In this document: one piece after another, positions 15,820 to 24,994 of the stretch
Position numbering within the stretch: the stretch's first letter is position 1
How the letters are laid out: every line of letters begins with the position of its first letter
NCBI RefSeq assembly: GCF_009739465.1
Contig: NZ_WHOM01000062.1
Location: 168,832-222,953, forward strand
Reading direction: 5' to 3'
DNA length: 54,122 bases
DNA from: Streptomyces apocyni
Lineage (GTDB): Bacteria; Actinomycetota; Actinomycetes; Streptomycetales; Streptomycetaceae
Made by a program: the position numbers and the translations under genes
Notes under the pieces: model-generated
Seen by the model: only the letters and a program-made list of their open reading frames with translations
Database searches by the model: none
What the model was told of the DNA's origin: nothing

Positions 15820-17238
15820 ATGCGAGACCCGCTGTCCATGCTGACCGACGCCTTCACCGCCTTCCTGTTCGGCAAGGTGGAGACCACCCGACTGCCCGTA
15901 CGGACCTCGACCGGCCAGGCCCAGGCCGTCTACCTGCCGACCGCCGCGCCCGGCCTCGGCGACTCGGGCGTGATCATCGGCCGCGAGGTCTACAGCGGCA
16001 AGGGCTACATCTACGACCCCTTCCAGCTCTACGGGCAGCAGCTGCCCGCCCCGCACTGGCTGGTGCTCGGCGAGTCCGGCAACGGCAAGTCGGCGCTGGA
16101 GAAGACGTATGTGCTACGGCAGTTGCGCTTCCGCGACCGGCAGGTCGTGGTGCTCGACGCGCAGGGCGAGGACGGCGTCGGCGAATGGAACCTCATCGCG
16201 CAGGAGCTGGGTATAACGCCGATCCGGCTCGACCCGATGGCCGCCCTGGACCACGGCATCCGCCTCAACCCGCTCGACCCGTCCATCACCACGACCGGTC
16301 AGCTGGCGCTGCTGCGCACCATCATCGAGGTGGCGATGGGCCATGGCCTCGACGAGCGGTCCGGCTTCGCGCTGAAGGTGGCACACGCGTACGTCAACGA
16401 GACCATCGTGGACCGCCAGCCGGTCCTGACCGACATCGTGGAGCAACTCCGCCACCCGGAGCCGGAGTCCGCCGAGGCGATGAACGTGGCCATAGACGAC
16501 GTACGGGCCTGGGGCCTGGATGTCGCGCTGGTCCTGGACCGCCTGGTCGACGGCGACCTGCGCGGCATGTTCGACGGCCCGACGACGGTGGGGATCGACC
16601 TGGACGCCCCGCTGATCGTCTTCGACCTGTCCCACATCGACCGTAACTCCATCGCCATGCCGATTCTGATGGCGATCGTCGGGGTCTGGCTGGAGCACAC
16701 CTGGATCCGGCCCGACCGGAAGAAGCGCATCTTCCTGGTGGAGGAGGCCTGGCACATCATCAACTCGCCGTTCGTGGCGCAGCTGTTCCAGCGGCTGCTG
16801 AAGTTCGGGCGGCGGCTCGGCCTGTCCTTCGTCGCGGTCGTGCACCATCTCTCTGACGTGGTGGACGGCTCGGCGGCCAAGGAGGCGGCGGCGATCCTGA
16901 AGATGGCCTCGACCAGGACGATTTACGCGCAGAAGGCGGACGAGGCACGGGCCACGGGCCGGGTGCTGGGCCTCCCGCGCTGGGCGGTGGAGATCATCCC
17001 GACCCTCACCCCCGGCATCGCGGTCTGGGATGTGAACGGCAACGTCCAGGTGGTCAAACACCTGATCACGGAGACCGAGCGGCCCCTGGTCTACACGGAC
17101 CGGGCGATGACGGAGTCGTCGGCCGCGCCCGATTCGATCCACGATGATCTGCTGGCCGCCGAGCGGGAGGCGGAGGAGCGGGCGGCGGCGTATATGGAAC
17201 AGCAGTGGGGCGACTCGTCCGAGTCCACGGTGGCGTGA
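15820..17238 (+). CDS. VirB4-like secretion ATPase
   Basis: The protein has 472 residues. Walker A GESGNGKS lies at residues 84-91 and Walker B in 'RIFLVEEAWHI' (Glu308/Glu309). The arginine-finger and sensor region includes 'FGRRLGLSFVAVVHHLSDV' and 'VLGLPRWAVEIIPTLTPGIAVWDVNG', which is typical of the VirB4/TraG-like P-loop family. It lacks the long N-terminal VirB4 domain; the gene just upstream appears to supply it. It energises assembly or transport at the inner face of the membrane. It starts 13 bp after the upstream stop and is followed after 6 bp by the VirD4-like gene. Confidence 0.88.
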   Translation: MRDPLSMLTDAFTAFLFGKVETTRLPVRTSTGQAQAVYLPTAAPGLGDSGVIIGREVYSGKGYIYDPFQLYGQQLPAPHWLVLGESGNGKSALEKTYVLRQLRFRDRQVVVLDAQGEDGVGEWNLIAQELGITPIRLDPMAALDHGIRLNPLDPSITTTGQLALLRTIIEVAMGHGLDERSGFALKVAHAYVNETIVDRQPVLTDIVEQLRHPEPESAEAMNVAIDDVRAWGLDVALVLDRLVDGDLRGMFDGPTTVGIDLDAPLIVFDLSHIDRNSIAMPILMAIVGVWLEHTWIRPDRKKRIFLVEEAWHIINSPFVAQLFQRLLKFGRRLGLSFVAVVHHLSDVVDGSAAKEAAAILKMASTRTIYAQKADEARATGRVLGLPRWAVEIIPTLTPGIAVWDVNGNVQVVKHLITETERPLVYTDRAMTESSAAPDSIHDDLLAAEREAEERAAAYMEQQWGDSSESTVA

Positions 17239-17244
17239 GGTGAC

Positions 17245-18768
17245 ATGAGAGAGCCGTACGAGCAGCCCAGGCGCGCTCCAGGGGATGGGGGCGGGGGCGG
17301 CGTCCCGGACGGACTGCTGATCGGCGTCCTGGCCTTCATCGTCGGCCTGACGTTCCTGGCCTGGTCCTCCACCGGCCTCGCGGGCCTGCTCGCCCACGGC
17401 TCCTGGCCTGAGGGCGTGACGTTCTCGCGTACGGCCATCGCCGTACGGCACCTGGTGTCGGAACCCCACGACGTGGCGGGCGCGTGGCCGTCCACGCCTG
17501 CGGAACAGCTCACGGGGTACGGGCTGTTCTGGGGCCTGTTGATCGGCCAGGTGCTGGTGCTGATCGTGCTGACGATCTTCGTGATGGGTACGGTGACGAG
17601 GTGGCGCGCGGTACGGGCGATGCGGCGGGCGAAGGCTGCGGCGGTGGCGGGGGCGACCGAGGCCAAGGTCGAGAGCGAGGCCGCGGGCGAGCCCGCACCG
17701 AAGCCCGCACAGGTGCAGCCACCACCCGCGACGGACGTGCCAAGCACCACGAACGTGACCAGCGCACCCCCAACAAGTACGCCCACGATCAGCACCCCCA
17801 CGCTCAGCACGCCCCTGCCAGCACCAAGAACCCCCACCCCCACCCCCACCCCACCTCTCGTACTCGGCGACACCGAGACCAGACGCCCCGCCGCCGTGCA
17901 AGCCGTACAAGACGCTGAAGGCGCCGCGCTCGTCGTCACCTCCGACCCCACCGTGTGGGAGGAAACCAAGGACGCCAGGTCCAAGCTCGGCCCCGTACTG
18001 CTCTACGACCCCGCCCACCTCTGCGACACCCCGGCCCGCATGCACTGGAACCCCGGCAGCGGCTGCCAGGACAAGGACACGGCCAGAGCCAGGGCCCAAG
18101 CCCTACTAGCCCCCGTCCGCCCAACTGCCAAGCTGGACACAGCCGTAGCGGACACCGCCGAGACCCTACTGCGCAGCTACCTGCACGCCGCAGCCGTGGA
18201 CGGCCGCGAGTTCAAGCACGTACACCGCTGGTGCCAGGGCACCCAGGTCCAGGACGCCGTACGCATCCTGCGCACCCACCCCAAGGCAGCACCGGGCACG
18301 GCGGGCGAGCTGGAAAGCCAACTCACCGCACACCCCGAACGCCGGGACATGGCCCAGGAACTGACGGCCCGAGCCCTGTCCTCCCTCTTCTCCATCCACA
18401 TCCGCGAGTCCTGCGCCCCAAACCGAACAGACGCCCTCACGCTGGATTCCTTCGTGGCCGAAGGGGGCACGCTGTATGTGGTCGGTGAGTCCATCGAGGA
18501 CCCCAGGTCCCAGCCGGGCGCGATGCCACTCCTCACCGCGCTCGCGTCAAACGTGGTCGAGCACGGCCGGCGCATGGCCGCAGGGTCATCCTCCGGTCGG
18601 CTCGACCCACCACTGACGCTCGTCCTGGACGACATCGCCGCGGTAGCTCCCCTCCCCCAACTCCCCGACCTCCTCGCCACAGGCCCCGACCAGGGCCTGC
18701 CGACCCTCGCGCTCCTCCGCTCCCACGAACAGGGCCGCTCCCGCTGGCCGGAGTCCCTGGGCGGCTGA
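17245..18768 (+). CDS. VirD4-like coupling protein with no visible Walker A motif
   Basis: The protein has 507 residues. Two membrane helices lie near residues 23-50 and 92-118, followed by an Arg-rich stop, a Pro/Thr low-complexity linker (about 150-205), and then a degenerate TraG/VirD4 domain. The VirD4 landmarks 'LVVTSDPTVWEETKDARSKLGPVLLYDP' (parts), 'MHWNPGSG' and Walker B-like 'LTLVLDDIAAVAPLPQLPDLLATG' are present. The segment where GxGKT should stand ('RRPAAVQAVQDAEGA') has no P-loop. The C-terminus stops soon after 'LALLRSHEQGRSRWP', shorter than full VirD4. It may be a substrate receptor without ATPase activity. A tandem 9-bp repeat begins right after the stop. Confidence 0.75.
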   Translation: MREPYEQPRRAPGDGGGGGVPDGLLIGVLAFIVGLTFLAWSSTGLAGLLAHGSWPEGVTFSRTAIAVRHLVSEPHDVAGAWPSTPAEQLTGYGLFWGLLIGQVLVLIVLTIFVMGTVTRWRAVRAMRRAKAAAVAGATEAKVESEAAGEPAPKPAQVQPPPATDVPSTTNVTSAPPTSTPTISTPTLSTPLPAPRTPTPTPTPPLVLGDTETRRPAAVQAVQDAEGAALVVTSDPTVWEETKDARSKLGPVLLYDPAHLCDTPARMHWNPGSGCQDKDTARARAQALLAPVRPTAKLDTAVADTAETLLRSYLHAAAVDGREFKHVHRWCQGTQVQDAVRILRTHPKAAPGTAGELESQLTAHPERRDMAQELTARALSSLFSIHIRESCAPNRTDALTLDSFVAEGGTLYVVGESIEDPRSQPGAMPLLTALASNVVEHGRRMAAGSSSGRLDPPLTLVLDDIAAVAPLPQLPDLLATGPDQGLPTLALLRSHEQGRSRWPESLGG

Positions 18769-18771
18769 CCG

Positions 18772-18860
18772 GACAGCCGCCGGAGCCGCCGGAGCCGCCC
18801 GAGCTGCCCGAGCTGCCCGAGCCGCCCGAGCCGCCCGAGCCGCCCGAGCTGCCGGACAGC
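18772..18860. repeat. Tandem 9-bp repeat after the VirD4-like gene
   Basis: Units of the type GAGCCGCCC, or GAGCTGCCC, are repeated about nine times and bounded on both sides by CCGGACAGCC. The array separates the secretion-like operon from the biosynthetic cluster. It has no coding role that I can see. Confidence 0.8.
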
Positions 18861-18972
18861 CATCGGATAGCGGGCGGATAGCCACCGGGTAGCCAGCCGG
18901 GCCGCGGCCGATAGACGGCACGGGAAGAGTGGTTCTCGCCAGGCAGCCCCGTGGAGATGGTGAGGACCGAAG

Positions 18973-19932
18973 ATGATCAAATCCCGACCGCGCCCGGTGT
19001 CCGAGGAGGTGACGTCCCCGGATGCCGTTCAGCTCAGCTCGGTCGTGAAGCGGTTCAGCGATACCAGGGGAGAGCGTTTCACCGCCGTCGACGGCATCGA
19101 CCTGCGCATCCGGCGGGGCGAGATCCTGGCGTTCCTCGGGCCGAACGGCGCGGGCAAGACCACCACCATCGACATGCTGCTCGGACTGACCCGGCCCGAC
19201 GAGGGCTCGGTGGAGCTGTTCGGACGTGAGCCGCGGCAGGCGGTGCGCTCCGGGCAGGTCGCGGCGGTGCTCCAGACCGGCGGACTGCTGCCCGACCTGA
19301 CCGTCGAGGCCACCGTTCGGATGCTTGGCTCGCTGCACCCGGGCTCCGACGCGGACGCGGTGCTGGCGCGGGCCGGACTCGACGGGCTGCGGGGCCGCCG
19401 CGTCGCGGAGTGCTCCGGCGGCGAGCAGCAGCGGCTGCGGTTCGCCCTCGCCCTGCTCTCCGGGCCTGAGCTGCTGGTCCTCGACGAGCCGACCGCCGGG
19501 ATGGACGTCGTCGCCCGCCGGGACTTCTGGGCCGCCGTCCGCGAGGACGCCGAGCGCGGGATGACGGTCATGTTCGCCACCCACTACATGGAGGAGGCGG
19601 ACCGGTTCGCGGACCGGGTGGTGATGATCGACCGCGGTCGCGTCGTCGCCGACGGATCGGTGTCCGACGTGCGGTCCGCGCTCAGTGGGCGCACGGTGTC
19701 GGCGCGGACCGGCGAGCGGACCGCCGCCGCCCTCGCCCGGTCCCCGCTGGTGCGATCGTGCACCCTGCGCGGTGGCCGGTACCACTTCGACACCACCGAC
19801 TCCGACGCGCTGCTGCGCCTGCTGGTCGGGCAGAACTCGGCCACCGAGATCGAAGTCACCCCACGCAGCCTCGAAGAGGCCTTCATGACCATCACGCAGC
19901 ACGGCCGTACCGTCGAGGAGGGAACCCGATGA
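18973..19932 (+). CDS. ABC transporter ATP-binding protein (drug/natural-product export type)
   Basis: The protein has 319 residues. The ATG is preceded by GAGGA 6-8 nt upstream. Walker A GPNGAGKTTT is at about 60-69, the Q-loop is near 'AAVLQTGGLLP', the signature is 'ECSGGEQQRLRFAL', Walker B is 'LLVLDEPTAGMD' and the switch His lies in 'FATHYME'. The C-terminal extension of about 90 residues resembles DrrA/CcmA-type exporters. It forms a two-gene exporter with the overlapping permease at 19929 (ATGA). As the first gene of the biosynthetic cluster it is likely to provide export or self-resistance for the product. Confidence 0.93.
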   Translation: MIKSRPRPVSEEVTSPDAVQLSSVVKRFSDTRGERFTAVDGIDLRIRRGEILAFLGPNGAGKTTTIDMLLGLTRPDEGSVELFGREPRQAVRSGQVAAVLQTGGLLPDLTVEATVRMLGSLHPGSDADAVLARAGLDGLRGRRVAECSGGEQQRLRFALALLSGPELLVLDEPTAGMDVVARRDFWAAVREDAERGMTVMFATHYMEEADRFADRVVMIDRGRVVADGSVSDVRSALSGRTVSARTGERTAAALARSPLVRSCTLRGGRYHFDTTDSDALLRLLVGQNSATEIEVTPRSLEEAFMTITQHGRTVEEGTR

Positions 19933-20759
19933 GCGCCCCCTCCGCGCCCTCCGCGCCCTCCGCACCCTCCGCCCCTTTCTGGTCCGCCCGCGGGGCAAGG
20001 ACCTCTCCGTTCAGCGGCGTCAACGCCGTCTTCATCGGCTACGAACTGCGCCGCCGCTTCAACCGGCAGACCACGATCTTCACGCTACTGCTGCCGACCG
20101 TGCTGTACCTGGCGCTGTTCCGCACCGCGCCCGACGACGCCACACTCCCGCACGGCAACTTCGCGGCCTGGATGATGACCGGCATCGCCGTGTACGGAGC
20201 GGCGACCGCGGCCGTCAGCTCCGCGGCCACCATCTCCATGGAGAAGGCGTCCGGCTGGATGCGCACCATGGCGCTCAGCCCGCTCGCGCCGCCCGGCTAC
20301 CTCTTCGTCAAGGTGCTGTCCTCCGTGCTGATGGCGGCGGTGCCGGTGGTCATCGTCGGCGTGCTCGGCACCTTCACCGGCGTGCGGGCCACCGCCACGG
20401 TGTGGGTGACGTCGCTGCTGGTGGCGTGGCTCGGCTCCGCCGTGTTCGCCGCGCTCGGCATCACGCTGGGTCTCGCCCTCAAACCCGACACCGTGATGCA
20501 CATGCCGGGTCTGACGATGACGGCACTCGCGTTCCTCGGCAATCTCTTCATCCCGCTGTCCGGCACGATGCTGGAGATCTCCCGGTACTCGCCGATGTTC
20601 GGCGTCTCCACGCTGGCCCGCTACGGCCTGACCGACGGCTACTCCTTCAGCGGCGAGCACTCCAGCCTCGCGCTGGCGGTGGTCAACACCGTCGCCTGGT
20701 TCGCGGCCTTCTCCTTCATGGCCGTACGCCGGTTCCGCAAGAGCACCGGCCGCGGCTAG
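19929..20759 (+). CDS. ABC-2 type permease
   Basis: The protein has 276 residues. The start overlaps the ATPase stop as ATGA. It opens with an in-frame Ser-Ala-Pro repeat (five copies), then an ABC-2 membrane domain of six predicted helices beginning 'FIGYELRRRFNRQTT'. It contains 'ASGWMRTMALSPL' and ends 'FAAFSFMAVRRFRKSTGRG'. It pairs with the preceding ATPase in the cytoplasmic membrane. The repeat at the N-terminus is probably dispensable. Confidence 0.92.
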   Translation: MSAPSAPSAPSAPSAPFWSARGARTSPFSGVNAVFIGYELRRRFNRQTTIFTLLLPTVLYLALFRTAPDDATLPHGNFAAWMMTGIAVYGAATAAVSSAATISMEKASGWMRTMALSPLAPPGYLFVKVLSSVLMAAVPVVIVGVLGTFTGVRATATVWVTSLLVAWLGSAVFAALGITLGLALKPDTVMHMPGLTMTALAFLGNLFIPLSGTMLEISRYSPMFGVSTLARYGLTDGYSFSGEHSSLALAVVNTVAWFAAFSFMAVRRFRKSTGRG

Positions 20760-20835
20760 CTCTCCGATACCAGGTTCCCCCTACCAGGTTCCCCCGTACC
20801 GGCCGCCGTCACCGCACGACAGGAGATTCGAACGC

Positions 20836-21786
20836 ATGTACGCATTCGTTGCGCCGGGGCAAGGCGCCCAGACGCCGGGCATGCTGGCCGGCTGGCTGCG
20901 CGATCCGGAGTACGCCGAGCGGCTGCGGGCCTGGTCCGATGCCGCCGACGTGGACCTCCTACACCTCGGCGGCAAGGCGACGGCCGCCGAGATCACCCGC
21001 ACCGACCACGCCCAGCCGCTGCTCGTCGCCGCCGGACTCCTCGCCTACGAGGCGCTCGGCCCGGCCTGGCCCGGGGGACAGCTGGTGGCCGCCGGGCACT
21101 CGGTCGGGGAGCTGACCGCGGCGGTCTACGCCGGAGCGCTCACCCCCGCCGACGCCGTACGGCTCGCCGCCGTACGGGGCCGGGCGATGGCCGCCGCCTG
21201 CGCCGAGACCCCCACCTCGATGGCGGCCGTGGTCGGTGGCGACGAGGCCGGAGTTCTCGACCGCATCGGCGAACTGGGGCTGTACGCGGCCACGTTCAAC
21301 GGTCCCGGCCAGATCGTCGCGGCCGGAGCCGTGGCGGACCTGGAGCGGCTCGCCGCCGCCCCGCCGCCCGCTGCCGCGGTCAAGCCGCTTCCGGTCGCGG
21401 GCGCCTTCCACACCCCGTACATGGAGTCCGCGCGGCGGGCCGTCGCGGCGGCGGCCGAGCGGACACCGTTCCTGCGGCCGACCGGGACGCTGCTGTCGAA
21501 CGCCGACGGCACCGTCGTCAGCGAGCCGGACGACGTCCGCCACCGCCTCGTCGAACAGGTGGTCAGGCCGGTGCGCTGGGACCTGTGCCTGGCCACGCTC
21601 GGCCGGATCGCGCCCGAGGTGACGGTCTGTCTGCCGCCCGCCCGCACCCTCGCGGGCATCTACAAGCGCCAGTTGCCCACGCTCGCCGTCGTCCGCGTGA
21701 CCGCTCCCCGCGACCTCGACACGGTGCGGGCACGGCTCGGCGCGGCCGTCTCCCGGAAGGAGGACCTCGGCCATGCCCGTGTCTGA
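20836..21786 (+). CDS. FabD-like acyl carrier protein S-acyltransferase
   Basis: The protein has 316 residues, the usual FabD length. Oxyanion motif 'FVAPGQGAQ' lies at the N-terminus, nucleophile Ser89 in GHSVGE, Arg114 (the usual carboxylate-binding residue of malonyl transferases) in 'AVRGRAM', and catalytic His192 in 'GAFHTPYM'. It moves malonyl units from CoA to a carrier protein. A free-standing malonyl transferase inside a cluster suggests a dedicated supply for the type II chain-building genes further downstream. It overlaps the next gene by 14 bp. Confidence 0.9.
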   Translation: MYAFVAPGQGAQTPGMLAGWLRDPEYAERLRAWSDAADVDLLHLGGKATAAEITRTDHAQPLLVAAGLLAYEALGPAWPGGQLVAAGHSVGELTAAVYAGALTPADAVRLAAVRGRAMAAACAETPTSMAAVVGGDEAGVLDRIGELGLYAATFNGPGQIVAAGAVADLERLAAAPPPAAAVKPLPVAGAFHTPYMESARRAVAAAAERTPFLRPTGTLLSNADGTVVSEPDDVRHRLVEQVVRPVRWDLCLATLGRIAPEVTVCLPPARTLAGIYKRQLPTLAVVRVTAPRDLDTVRARLGAAVSRKEDLGHARV

Positions 21787-23347
21787 CCTTCTCACCCATG
21801 CTCGCGATGAGCACCCCGGCCGCGTCGCGCTCATCGACGCCGAAGGCCCGCTGACCTACGCCGAGCTGGGCACCGAGGCCGACCGGGCGGCCAGCTGGCT
21901 GCGCCGCCAGGGGGTGTGCGCGGGCGACCGGGTCGTCCACGCGGGCGCGGGCGACCGCACCTTCCTCGCCCTGCTGTGGGGCGCGCTGCGCATCGGGGCT
22001 GTCTTCGTCCCCGTACACCCCGGCCTGACGGACGACCAGACGGACCACATCGTGCGGGACTGCGCGGCCGCCCTCGCGCTCGGCCCGTCGGCCGGGGGCG
22101 CGGGCGCCCGGGTCACCGTCGAAGTGGAGCGGGCCGCGCGAGAGATACGGGAGATACGACGGACACGGCAGGCACCGGCCCATCCCGTCACCCCCGATTT
22201 CGCCACCGCCGAGGTCGCGGACGACGCGGTCGCCCTGCTGATCTACACCTCCGGCACCACGGGACGCCCCAAGGGCGTCGTCTGCCCGCACCGCCAGGTA
22301 CTCGCCGCCGTCCGCGCCATCAACGACCGCCTCGGCTACCGCGCCGACGACGTGGTGCTGTGCCGACTGCCGCTCTCCTTCGACTACGGCCTCTACCAGG
22401 CCCTGCTGTGCGCACTCACGGGCGCCACCCTGGTCCTCGCCGACCGGGACGGCGACCTCGGCCTGATCAGGACCATCGAACGCCACGGCGTCACCGTCAT
22501 CCCGCTCGTGCCCTCACTCGCGCGGATCCTCGCCCTGCTCCGGAAGAAACCGCGCCGCCCCACGACGGTCCGGCTGTTCACCAACACCGGCGCCCGGCCC
22601 AGCCGCGCCGTGATGGGCGACCTGCTCGACGCCTTCCCCGGCTCGGTCTTCGCGTCCATGTACGGGATGACCGAGTGCAAGCGCGTCTCGGTCCTCGACC
22701 CCGCCCTGTACGCGGAGCACCCCGAATCGGTGGGCCGGTCCATCCCCGGCGACCACATACGGATCGTCGGCCCGGACCAGCGGACGCTGCCTCCGGGCGA
22801 GGTCGGCGAGATCGTCGTGTGGGGCGAGACCGTGATGGCCGGGTACTGGGGAGTCCCCCTGGAGCGGCAGAGCCGGTACGTGCGCCGCGCCGACGGCTCC
22901 CTCGAACTCCACACCGGCGACCAGGGGCGGCTCGACTCCAACGGGCTGCTGTACTTCGTCGGCCGCGACGACGACATGATCAAGCGGCGCGGTGTCCGGA
23001 TGGCCCTGTCGGAGATCGAGTACGCCGCCGAGCGCGTCCCCGGCGTATACGCGGCCGTCGCCCCGTGCCCCGCCGACGAGGACGCCCGGCTGCTGCTCGC
23101 CGTGCAGACGGAACTCGGCCCGGACGAGGTCCGTACCGCCCTCTCCCGCCACCTGGACCCGGCCCGCCTCCCCGACCGGATCGTCCGGATCGGCACCGTA
23201 CCGCTGACCGCCAACGGAAAACCCGACCGCGCGGCCGTCGCCCGGCTGCTCATGGCCGAGGGCGACGACGGCTCGACCGGCGGCACCCGCACAGCCACTG
23301 ACATCACCGCACCCACGAGGAACCCCCATGAACCAGCCGCAGTTTGA
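21773..23347 (+). CDS. AMP-forming acyl/amino-acid ligase
   Basis: The protein has 524 residues of the ANL superfamily. P-loop 'LIYTSGTTGRPKG', A5-type motif 'SMYGMTECKR', A7-type motif 'LHTGDQG', the hinge 'YFVGRDDDMIKRRG' and the C-terminal catalytic Lys in 'LTANGKPDRA' are all present. It activates a carboxylic acid as the adenylate and probably loads the small carrier protein encoded just after it (20-bp overlap). The substrate cannot be read with confidence from sequence. Candidates are diaminopropionate, another amino acid, or a starter acid. A Thr/Gly-rich tail follows the catalytic Lys. Confidence 0.88.
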   Translation: MPVSDLLTHARDEHPGRVALIDAEGPLTYAELGTEADRAASWLRRQGVCAGDRVVHAGAGDRTFLALLWGALRIGAVFVPVHPGLTDDQTDHIVRDCAAALALGPSAGGAGARVTVEVERAAREIREIRRTRQAPAHPVTPDFATAEVADDAVALLIYTSGTTGRPKGVVCPHRQVLAAVRAINDRLGYRADDVVLCRLPLSFDYGLYQALLCALTGATLVLADRDGDLGLIRTIERHGVTVIPLVPSLARILALLRKKPRRPTTVRLFTNTGARPSRAVMGDLLDAFPGSVFASMYGMTECKRVSVLDPALYAEHPESVGRSIPGDHIRIVGPDQRTLPPGEVGEIVVWGETVMAGYWGVPLERQSRYVRRADGSLELHTGDQGRLDSNGLLYFVGRDDDMIKRRGVRMALSEIEYAAERVPGVYAAVAPCPADEDARLLLAVQTELGPDEVRTALSRHLDPARLPDRIVRIGTVPLTANGKPDRAAVARLLMAEGDDGSTGGTRTATDITAPTRNPHEPAAV

Positions 23348-23603
23348 CCAGCTCGTCGAGGAGATCTGCGCCGTGCGGGTCACCGACTCCGAAACGCCGC
23401 TCGTGGACCTCGGCGTGGACTCGCTGCACACCGTCGCCCTGGTGATGGCCGTCGAGGACCGGTTCGGCATCGAGCTGGACCCCGATGCCCTCGCTGACCT
23501 CTCCCTCACCTCGTCGGCCGGTCTGCTGAGGGTCGTGCGCGAACAGCTGCCGGGCCGCGCGCCCGCGCCGTCCGGCAGCACGTCCGCGCCGTCGGGGGAA
23601 TGA
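23328..23603 (+). CDS. Acyl/peptidyl carrier protein 1
   Basis: The protein has 91 residues. The phosphopantetheine site is Ser32 in 'LGVDSLHTV'. The predicted four-helix fold continues with 'VEDRFGIELDPDALADL', and a Pro/Ser/Gly tail ends it. It overlaps both the ligase and the aminotransferase. Its position after an ANL ligase suggests that it carries the ligase product rather than the growing ketide. The second carrier at 30306 sits among the chain-building genes. Confidence 0.9.
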   Translation: MNQPQFDQLVEEICAVRVTDSETPLVDLGVDSLHTVALVMAVEDRFGIELDPDALADLSLTSSAGLLRVVREQLPGRAPAPSGSTSAPSGE

Positions 23604-24994
23604 CCGCCATGTGGACCGACACGCAACCCGCGGCCGGGATGCCCAGGCTGTTCGAACGCGGCGAGGACCTGATCTCGTTCGCCGGTGGCCTGCCGGACCT
23701 CGACCTGCTGCCGTTGAAGGAACTCTCCGAGCAGCTGGCCCGGCTGACCCGGCTCGGCGGACGGATCGCCCTCCAGTACAGCACCCCGCACCTGGCCAAG
23801 GCCCTCGTCCCGGCGATCACCGATCTGATGGCCCGGGAGGGCGGCAGCGCCGGGGGCGCCGGGAACCTGGTACCGACCGCGGGCTCCCAGATGGGGCTGC
23901 TCGCCCTCGGCCTCGGCCTCGCCACACCGGGTGAGACCGTGCTCTGCCAGACCCCCGCCTACCCGGGCGCGGCAGCCGCGTTCCGCACGGCGGGGCTGCG
24001 ACCGTACGGCGCCCCCGAGGACGCCGAGGGGCTCGATCCGCAGGCGCTGCGCGCGACCGTGGCACGGCTGCGTGCCGAAGGGCGGCAAGTGCGGATGCTC
24101 TACTGCAACCCGACCTTCCAGAATCCCACCGGCGCGACCCTGTCCGTCGAGCGCCGTCACCAACTCCTCGACGTCGCCCGGGAGTCAGGCCTGCTGATCG
24201 TCGAGGACAACCCGTACGGACTGCTCGGCTTCGACGGGCGCACCTTCCAGACCCTCCAGGGGATCGATCCGGAGAACGTCGTCTATCTCGGCACCTTCTC
24301 CAAGGTCTTCGCTCCTGGCCTGCGCTGCGGATGGATCGCCGCGCCCGAGCCGCTCGCCGGGCGACTGCGCCGTACGACCGAGGTGATGGCGCTGTCCCCT
24401 TCGGCGTTCACCCAGGCCGCGCTCGCCGCGTTCCACGCCCGCAGCGGGTGGGACACGCTGCTCGACGCCTACCGGGAGCGCTACCGGGAGCGGTGCGGGC
24501 TGATGGCCGACGCGCTCCAGCGGGAGCTGGGTACGGACGGGCCCTGGCGGTGGCGGCGGCCGGATGGCGGCTTCTATCTGTGGCTGCGGCACACGGGTCG
24601 CGCCGGCACCCGGCGCCTGGCGGTCGCCGCCGCGGAGCAAGGCGTCTCCTTCGTGCCCGGCGGCCACTTCGGGCTGGACGGGGAGTGCGCCGACACGCTG
24701 CGGCTCTGTTTCAGCAACGCCCCTCGTGACCGCATCGCCGAGGGCGTCTCCCGTCTCGCGGTCGCACTGCGCGACGCGGAAACCGACGCGAAGGTCACCG
24801 CGGAAACCGACTCGCGCGCGGGCGCAGGTGCGGGCGCGGGCTCGTACTTGAGCCCGGACTCGGACGCGGACTCGGACTCGGACGCGGACTCGGGCCCGGA
24901 CGCGGACTCGGGCACAGGCGCGGACTCGGGCACAGGCGCGGACTCGGGCACAGGCGCGAGCACGGGCACAGGCGCCGAGAGGCGGGCCGCGTGA
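23600..24994 (+). CDS. PLP-dependent aminotransferase, 2-aminoadipate/MocR-like
   Basis: The protein has 464 residues of fold type I, resembling the aminotransferase half of MocR/LysN-type proteins but without a DNA-binding domain. The Schiff-base Lys235 lies in 'GTFSKVFAPGLRCGW'. Supporting motifs are 'SQMGLLAL', 'YCNPTFQNPTG' and 'VEDNPYGLLGF'. From about residue 395 to 464 the protein carries a tail of Asp-Ser-Asp and Gly-Ala-Asp-Ser-Gly-Thr repeats that the enzyme family lacks. It may make or consume an amino acid building block. It overlaps both neighbours by 4 bp. Confidence 0.88.
   Translation: MTAMWTDTQPAAGMPRLFERGEDLISFAGGLPDLDLLPLKELSEQLARLTRLGGRIALQYSTPHLAKALVPAITDLMAREGGSAGGAGNLVPTAGSQMGLLALGLGLATPGETVLCQTPAYPGAAAAFRTAGLRPYGAPEDAEGLDPQALRATVARLRAEGRQVRMLYCNPTFQNPTGATLSVERRHQLLDVARESGLLIVEDNPYGLLGFDGRTFQTLQGIDPENVVYLGTFSKVFAPGLRCGWIAAPEPLAGRLRRTTEVMALSPSAFTQAALAAFHARSGWDTLLDAYRERYRERCGLMADALQRELGTDGPWRWRRPDGGFYLWLRHTGRAGTRRLAVAAAEQGVSFVPGGHFGLDGECADTLRLCFSNAPRDRIAEGVSRLAVALRDAETDAKVTAETDSRAGAGAGAGSYLSPDSDADSDSDADSGPDADSGTGADSGTGADSGTGASTGTGAERRAA
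24901..24958 (+). repeat. 18-bp tandem repeat within the aminotransferase tail
   Basis: GCGGACTCGGGCACAGGC is present in three copies, each 18 bp and in frame, so the array adds six residues per unit. An adjacent 24835-24900 stretch of GACTCGGAC-type repeats lies just before it. It looks like recent slippage expansion at the 3' end of the gene. Confidence 0.85.

Noticed and set aside
18772..18860. Possible CRISPR-like array
   Set aside because: The units are 9 bp and contiguous with no unique spacers; it is a simple tandem repeat, and no Cas genes are nearby.
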